64,000 bases of DNA from Aquatica leii (taxonomy: Eukaryota > Arthropoda > Insecta > Coleoptera > Lampyridae): NCBI GenBank assembly GCA_035610365.1, contig CM069436.1:41299117-41363116 (forward strand), written 5' to 3'. The notes under the pieces are model-generated. The model had not been told where the DNA came from. It was given only the letters and a program-made list of their open reading frames with translations, and did not search any database. How positions within the stretch are numbered: position 1 is the first letter of the stretch; each line of letters begins with the position of its first letter. This document shows positions 56,946 to 64,000 of this stretch, one piece after another. A program made the position numbers and the translations under genes.

Positions 56946-59290
56946 AGTTTACAATGGGTTATAAGATATAGATTATCAAACTACGTTATGAGATTTTAAT
57001 TAGAGGCGGCGATAAATCTTTAGACGTTGTCGCATTATGAGGTCTATTTAAGAATTTTCTTGCTGAAAAAACCATCGGCATAGTATCTCGTCTTGCGTAT
57101 CCTTTCTATTTTAATTCAAACAAATTAGCGATTAAAGAAATTATCGAGAAACTTAAGAAATTAACGATTCATTAAAAATTACTCCAATTACAAAAATTTC
57201 TTTTACCAAAATTAATATTTGTTAAATTGTATTGGTAATTAAATTAAATAAATTAAATGGATAAATAAAAGGATAAATTAAAAGGATGAGTTTTTAAAAG
57301 ATTTAGTTGTTTTAATTTTGCAGTATAAACTTTTAGTTGAACAAATTGTTGTTTCTAATTCATCTACTTCCGCCGATGAAATTACCGAGCTTGTCCTTTA
57401 ACCTACTGTTGTTGATACCGCGTTACCGACGGCGACGTCTTCTGCCGTTAGTCAAAATTTTGTTAGTCATATTAAGAGTGCTTCAGTTTCAAAATGGAAT
57501 TTAAAGTTAAAAGAATCCTAGGCATGGCCACATGGTATCACCGATTTGTACCAAATGTTTCTACAATTATTGCTCCATTAACGTCTCTGCTAAAGAAAAA
57601 TTCAAAACTTAATTAGACCAGTGATTGTGATGAAGCCTTTCGTATTATTAAGAATTGTTTAGTTTCCAAACTTATTTTGTCTTACCCTGATTTTAGAGTT
57701 CCGTTTACAGTGCAAACTGATGTTTTCAATTTTGGTTTTAGTTTCGTTTTCACCCAGTTTATTGACGGCAAAGATCGCGTCATCTGTTATAACAGTAGGT
57801 CGCTCACTAAATGTGAACGCAAGTATTTCACCACAAAAAGGGAGTATCTGGCTGTTCTGTGGGCTATTTAAAAATTACGTCTTTATCATAAAGGAACAAT
57901 GTTTACTATAGTTAGCGATCACGCATCATTAGTCTGGTTACATAATTTATAGGAACCTAACGGTCGTCTCGCACGATGGGATGTTAAACTTCAAAATTAT
58001 ACATCGTAAAGAAAATGATCATGTCGTACCTGACACCTTATCTAAGTCTTTGAACAAATGGTTGACAAAACGTATGAAACGTGTGCGTTTAAATCCTACC
58101 GCTTTTTATCAGTTTTTTTTAAATTATTGACGGAAAGTTATTTAAACATGTAACATGTATATTCTGATCTTTATTCTGAGAATGACAATTAAATATTAAA
58201 TATTAAATACCAAAATCCAAACAATTCAAAATATTTGCCAAAGCTTCACAATGAGCTTACCGCTGGTATTGGTATCTTTAAGACCCTCAAACGAATTGTT
58301 CCGTTTTATTACTGGCCTAAGATAAAAGTCGACGTCATTCGTTACATCAATAATTGCAAATCTTGTATGACGCATAACCTAGAACAAAAACGTCCTACTG
58401 ACTTTATGATCAGTCATCCTGTAGTGAACAAACCATAGCAGTTAATTTCTACTGATCTTGTTGGACCTCTACCGCGATCTAGGAGTGGTTATTTGCACAT
58501 TCTTGTGGTTTTCGATTATTTTTCTAAATTTGTTTTGTTTTTCCCGTTACGTTTCGCTACTGCAGCAGCAGTGACTAAACGTCTTGAGACAGATATCTTC
58601 TTAATGTTCGCAGTCCCTCAATATCTTCTGTGCGATAACGGCACACAATTTCGTAGTTCTAAATTCAAGAAATAGTTTTGCCTTATAAATGCAAAATTAT
58701 TTTCAACGCTAACTATCATCCACAAACAAATCCTACAGAAAGAATCAACAGAATCATGAAGACAATGCTGTCTTGTTATATCAATGGCAACCATCGATAA
58801 TGAGATAAGTATCTTACTAAAGTAGCATGCGCTATTCGTGCCGCCGTTTATGAAGTCACCGGTTTAACGCTGTTTTTTGCAAACTTTAAACGTGAGACCT
58901 GTCTAGACGAATCACGTCATGAAAAAACTACCGATTCAAACATTATCGACGATCTAGTCTTTGCAAATCGTACCTTATTGGCCGAAAGAAGCCCAGCTTT
59001 TCGAGAAGTTTACGTAGACATCAAGAATCGTTTGAATGAAGCTTATATCCGCGCTAAACAATATTAGGATTTGTGTTGTCATCCAGCACCTTTTGAAGTG
59101 GGAAACACAGTATGGCGTCAGAATTTTATTATTTTAGATGAATCTCCATTTTTCTCGGCCAAATTGGCACCTAAGTTTATCGGTCCGTTCTATGTGAAAC
59201 AAAAAGTATCCTATCAGACCTACGAGTTGTGATGACATGGGAGCATCTAAAGGCACATTGAACGCCACAGATTTGAACATCAACCCGACT
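56946..59290 (+). pseudogene. Gypsy retrotransposon remnant (gag start and pol)
   Basis: Gag N-terminus near 56955: LRYEILIRGGDKSLDVV, a pattern (L-x-Y-E-x-x-x-R-G) common at the start of insect gypsy Gag. An internal deletion removes the rest of gag, protease and most of RT. Pol resumes at about 57500 with ILGMATWYHRFVPNVSTI, RNase H with TDVFNFGFSFV and REYLAVLWAI, and integrase zinc domain (HNELTAGIG...YWPKI...CKSCM, 58235-58370). STDLVGPL (58449) supplies the first Asp and LLCDNGTQF (58625) the second. It ends with a tail motif KFIGPFYVK near 59173. Stops and frameshifts throughout. No LTRs found. Confidence 0.85.
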
Positions 59291-62019
59291 GGCAATTGAC
59301 ATTTTTGTTTGTTTTGGTTTTGTGTTTAGTTTTAACTAGCTCCCTTTTCTCTATGTAGAATTGGACTAAGAATATTCTCTACAGTGGAATCACCGCTAAT
59401 CAACGGTTTTTTTATATCCAGCTTTCTTTCTTATGCTATCTTGTCTATTCTTTTCTTTAACTTTCTGTAGTGTTTGTGGTTAGATGCTATCGTTTGGTGA
59501 CGGCTTTAGTTGTAAAAAAAAACGGTATGCACGGATCCTGTGATGTGCAACACGCCCTCTTTTACTGTGCAGCATCAAGTGATTTGTATCGAATCCAAAC
59601 ATATAGTACCTTCTTCTAATTTTCTTGTTTTTTCTTTGTTTTAGTTTGTTGTTTGAACTTTTGACAATTGCGAGATTGCGGGATATCCGTAAGCTTAGTG
59701 TTCGTTTTTTTGTTTTCGTGTTTATTTAGTTGTTAGTGACATTGTTGTCTTGGTATTAAAAATTAATTTAGCTTTTACTTTTGGGTCATCTGCCTCTATA
59801 ATTTCCGTAATACACTTTTGAGTATTAGAAGGTTTTCCACCACAAACGCACAATTGGAATAGTTTTCTCGTCCTTTCAATTTAGGTACATTAACTATATA
59901 ATTTGCAATTTTTGTGCTTTCTTTAAATTTTATTATTCACTTATACAAAAAGATGTGCTTGGTCTCATAACCTATCAAAGCGGTGTAAATAAAACAAACT
60001 ATATCGAGTAGGTATTCAGCACTAATTAACTTAGCGCTTTTATTGCACCATGTATATATTTTATGTTAACTTTAACAGGCTGTAATTCTACTAAAATTTG
60101 GAATGGCATAGAGCAGTCTTTAATAATGAATCTTGATTTTGTTTAGAAATGCATGATGGTCGTATGAGAGTCAGGAGAAGATGTGGGAAACGGCGATTAT
60201 GGTATAAGGTGCTATAATCTGAAAGAGTAAGTCTTGTTTGCTATTCATTGTTACGTTATAATTTAGATTTTCTATAAATTGCGGTATTTGTTTTCTTGAA
60301 TGGTCCTCGTATACCAACTTATTTTTGTTTTCTAATTTATATTTTGAGTTCTAATTGAAATTGCGTTTTGTGTGTTCTTGTTAATTTTTTGTAATTAACA
60401 GTATGGTTAATTTTGTGTTTTGAACCTAAAATTTATAAGGAAACTTGTTTATCTTTTTATTTATGGCATTGACCTCATCCTTACACTTACCTACATAAAA
60501 TTTGTTGATTATTGTTACATATCGTAAATTGTTAATGTTAATTTTCCATTAGCTTAGATATTTTTTCGTTAAGATTTTGTTCTGTTTTCGAAATTAGTTA
60601 TATTGTTTTGCAATTGTAAATACGCCATTTTTATTTTTCATTTGGATTTCGAGTCTAAACCGACTTGAATTCGGCAACTTTCGTAATCAACCATTCGTAA
60701 ATTTGATTTTCCCAAGGCATTTTCTTGGAAAATTTTTTAAATTCTGTTATTACGTTGTTTCTTTTTTATATCCCAGTGCCGTTTAATAATTACCTCTAAT
60801 TTAAAACCTTTGGTAACTTGCTATTTCCGATTTATTTTTCGATACTTTTGTACCACATTTAAGCACGGCACTGATTTATTTTTGGCGGTTTCTGAGACCT
60901 TTTAACCCGAGTTTTTTTGAAACATTCTTCTTTTCTTTACGTGAGCAATTATTAGCCAAAAAGTGGTGTTGGCATGTACATGGTTCATCTTTTAGGGCTA
61001 ATTGAATTGAATTAATGCCTTCTGAATTATTCAGGATTTACGGATCATTGTACAATTATTTCTTACTAATCGTGTGGAAATTGAGATATTGAATAAGAAT
61101 AACTCATTTAATTGAGGATCACTGTGTCGCATTCACGTGGCTTTTTTTTATCGTATTTTTGGGTTTTACAACGTACCCTCTCGAGGGTCCTTTCCCAGGG
61201 CATAAAATTTCATCCTTAATACTGCTATTTGACGTATTAATCAGCCGCCATCTGGTAATTTTATCAACGGAAATTTTATGGAAATCTACTTTAAGGTCAG
61301 GCATTTTCCTATTTTTATTTACGAAAGAGGATTTCGAAAATTAATCGGACGCCACCGCCTTATTATCGTTCGTTACTGAATTAAGTAATTTTTTTGCATT
61401 ATCAGTTGTAAGATTATGCTATTCGACTGCTTTTATTAATTTTATTCTAAAGCACATTGTAAAGTTTAGTTATTAAGTCGTTGTTCATATAGCATCTAGT
61501 ATTACATTCAATTTATATCAGTTCTTTTGTTTATTTTTTTTTAAACTGCAATTTGTCTTCCGGTTGGGCGAATGTTGCATTCGCGCGTTAGTGGCGCGTC
61601 GCTACATTTGATCTATTACGCAATTCGCGCTATCGCTGCTTACGTAAGCTACGGTTGTCGCTTTGGATTATTTTTTTGTCAATTAATTATAAATCGTACG
61701 CGACTCGTGACCCCGCTCGGGCGGATCTTCACCTAAAGGTGGCAAATTTGCTATTATGTTCATTTATTATTTACATTTGAATGTTTTATTATATGAATGT
61801 GTCTGTTAGCGTTGTTTTCTTTTATTTTGCCCTGCATAGAACAATATACTTGTGTGACACCCGTTTAGGGGTTGGTGGTGTGTCAAAAACCGCAACGTTT
61901 TGGAAGGGTTTGGAACGGGTACTCAACCTCTTGGCGCCCAGTTATATTCATTGTTTCATTCAGATCGCCCACGCCGTCTCCACTGCGAAGTTAGCCGCGG
62001 CAGTCCAACCCCAACCTTT
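59291..62019. other. Non-coding, mixed composition
   Basis: Contains a minus-strand 61-codon ORF (61304-61119) and a plus-strand ORF over the same bases (61159-61344), neither recognised. It also holds a GC-richer patch with CG-rich words at 61560-61740 (GCGCGTTAGTGGCGCG). The start of the plus ORF at 61781 precedes the Tc1-like block and is unassigned up to about 62020. Confidence 0.4.
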
Positions 62020-62425
62020 ACGTCCACTCGTTGGTGGTCGTATCATCATACGAGGTAATATGAACACCCGGCGGTATGTTGTAAAAGTGGTAGAAGTCCA
62101 TATTTTTCGATTTCTTTAGCAGTGAGAAAACCCGTTTTTCCCGCAGGATAATGCTCATCTCCACATAGCAAGACACTCTATAGACAGATTCAAAGAAATC
62201 AACGTTAACCTCTTATTATGGCTACCTAGATCTCCCAACTTTTTTTCTATTAAACATGTGTAGGCCATTATGGGTAGAATACTAGAGAACTTAGCGCATA
62301 GTCAACAGACACAGAAAGCTCTCCGACATAAATTGCAAGTTGCTTGAGATACAATAACTCAAAATAAAATCGATCACCTGCTGGAAAAGCTGCTACATAG
62401 AGTAAGGGAGTGTAAAACCAATTAA
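62020..62425 (+). pseudogene. Tc1-like transposase C-terminal relic
   Basis: RGNMNTRRYVVKVVEVHIFRF (62055-62116) corresponds to the G-N-L-N-x-x-x-Y block. After a stop, FPQDNAHLHIARHSIDRF (62138 onward) holds the second catalytic Asp. LPRSPNFFSIKHV (62222-62260) is the SPDLSPIEH block with the glutamate changed to Lys (IKHV). It then continues to HRVRECKTN near 62420. The first catalytic block is missing. Dead. Confidence 0.8.
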
Positions 62426-63726
62426 AAAAAAACCTTTTATTAAATAAAAATTGTCTTTATCTTTGTTTCTTTTCTTTAAAATTCTACACTATTTACTACC
62501 TTTGAGTAGCTGAGCTTTCCCGCCAAGTTTGGTTACAAAATTTCCATCCTTTCTTGATTTTGTAGTTTTAATTTTAAATATGTGTTGAACGTTATTAAGA
62601 CTGTTTTGTATGTTTGTTGGTTAATTTCATTTTTTTCTTGATTTTGATTATACATTTTTCTTGTAGATTTTGCTATCAGTGCTGAGTAAGCTATGTAAAA
62701 ATAATTTTAGTAGTTTAACTTACCTGTTTATTACTTAGCAGTACTTTCCAATCTTACTCCGTTTTTTTTTTTTTTTGATAGTCCAAGATATTTTCTTTTG
62801 TTTTCATTTATAAAATATACACTATAAATATACAGCTGTTTTTACTTTTTTATTATTATTAAATATTAAAATTGATACTTTGAGCGTTTAAATTTTTGCG
62901 TTAAATTTATAACAGAATGATGCATTGACAACGATAGCAACGTATACAAACTTAATTTTGTACCAAAATATTTTCATTAAAGTGACACTCGGATGTCAAT
63001 AAATTGATACTAATGTTGATTGGGTATAAATTATTCATGAATAATAGGAGCAAATTTTTATTTTGCCTATTCTTATACAAAGCTATAAAATATAGAGAAT
63101 CTATTTATTTATATGAACTATTAGTCCAACGTAAAAATAAGTATTTTTAGTATATAATTGCGAAAGTTTGTAAATGAATATTTTAATTTATTTGCTCTCA
63201 ATGAAAATCTGTTTAAAATTAAATTTAAAGTAGTTATTATATTAATCTTCGTCTCATATTTACGAGTTATTTTGTATCAAATGTAGATCCTTATTAAAAA
63301 CTTATAACAGTCATAACTATTTAAAATTGAGTTTTAATTTAAGTTGCATTATAGCAGGATATTTTAGTTTTAATTATTTATTTTTCGTACCTAATTAATT
63401 TCTAATTATATTATACAGAAAGTATTATTAATTATCTAGTTTAACAATTTATGATAGCGTTATTTGAATGAAAAAAAAAATTGGGAATGTTGAAAAACTA
63501 CTTAGTTCGTGTTGAACATTATCCCTTTGTGTAATTGTTTTCTAAACTTCTTTTTTGTATAATAAATTAGTTGTTATTATAACTGTTATTATTAATAAAT
63601 GTGAAATAAACTACAAAAATTAACGAAAACTAACAGAAAATAAACCTAAGAAATTAATCATAAAAATAAAAATCTAAAACATCAACAACTTTTTCATTAG
63701 TGGAGACGTTTCAGCGAAATCATTAA
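62426..63726. other. AT-rich non-coding
   Basis: Nothing supported over 1.3 kb except homopolymer T (62760-62780). May include the 3' UTR of the exon candidate at 63727. Confidence 0.45.
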
Positions 63727-63884
63727 TTAACTTGACTTTGTAACAACCCAGTTACGAGCACTTATATTCGACATACTTTCTAACAAATGTTTGGCTATGC
63801 TATTTTTGTTTATCGGATCGTGTTTGCCAAATAAGTTACTGAAGGTTTGGCAACGTTTTTCGACGTTTAACGGTTTTACAGAAT
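63727..63884 (-). CDS. Possible terminal exon of an unidentified gene
   Basis: On the minus strand a good acceptor (ACATTTTTTTCAG) precedes 63884. The next 158 nt are open in one frame (51 residues plus TAA at 63729-63727): SVKPLNVEKRCQTF, FGKHDPINKNSIAKHLLES, NWVVTKSS at the end. Composition is more protein-like than surrounding ORFs. I do not recognise the protein, and upstream exons would lie beyond the right edge. It could be a chance ORF. Confidence 0.3.
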
Positions 63885-64000
63885 CTGAAAAAAATGTACC
63901 TTCTTTTAGAAACTCGACTTAAAAAATAGATGCCTTTTCTCAGACAGAAGGTAGAAGACAAGCATCATATAGTCTTATTAGCTGACGGATTTGGTTTGTT

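Noticed and set aside
61119..61344. Overlapping 61-codon ORFs on both strands
   Set aside because: Neither has a recognisable motif, splice signals or a neighbour that gives it context.
1..64000. CRISPR arrays, bacterial operons, rRNA genes
   Set aside because: None seen; the window is eukaryotic throughout, with introns and eukaryotic transposons.

Overview
The window is AT-rich nuclear DNA from an animal, most likely an insect. The evidence is a spliced, animal-type WDR24 gene with introns of only 47-49 bp, Ty3/gypsy, piggyBac, Tc1/mariner, hAT, Penelope-like and RTE-like transposons, and a fly-style heat-shock promoter. The order cannot be fixed from the sequence. There is almost no host coding sequence; nearly every longer ORF is part of a transposable element at some stage of decay.

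Layout. 1-2106: 5' part of WDR24 on the minus strand (four exons, 215 codons; the rest lies off the left edge). 2511-7433: a young Ty3/gypsy retrotransposon with identical 310-bp LTRs and a 4-bp target duplication, inserted about 400 bp upstream of the WDR24 start codon. 8.5-12.2 kb: a tRNA-like relic, then a nested DNA-transposon complex. Its outer unit carries two exons resembling the DUF4806 family between clusters of the palindrome ATATCC-n-TAGGATAT, and it is interrupted by a 1.6-kb TIR element containing a near-perfect hairpin. 13.45-13.8 kb: an orphan heat-shock promoter (HSEs, TATA, 5' exon and splice donor on the minus strand) with no heat-shock coding region in view. 15-31 kb: relatives of the 1.6-kb element, then relics of Tc1, piggyBac, hAT, a CAGTAAACAC-ended element and a multi-exon IS630/mariner-type transposase.

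32.3-39.5 kb is a nest: an old minus-strand gypsy pol remnant is split by a second gypsy element (33958-38419; 172-bp LTRs about 5% diverged, 5-bp duplication CTTTT). A plus-strand Penelope-like fragment with an inverted 5' end lies beside it. 42-48 kb: a piggyBac fragment, a Tc1-like relic, a palindrome-rich element, a three-copy repeat and a possible LTR. 52.8-56.4 kb: a 5'-truncated RTE-type LINE with an 11-bp target duplication, itself split by a 1.3-kb unclassified insertion with a 10-bp duplication. 57-59.3 kb: another gypsy remnant. 62.0-62.4 kb: a Tc1-like C-terminus. 63727-63884: a possible terminal exon of a gene running off the right edge.

The elements do not form a pathway; the window records successive insertions. 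The points most worth following up are the orphan heat-shock promoter, the DUF4806-like gene inside a palindrome-flanked element, and the two tRNA-Leu half-matches at the two priming positions of the young gypsy element. Family assignments rest on motif recognition from memory; no database search was run.
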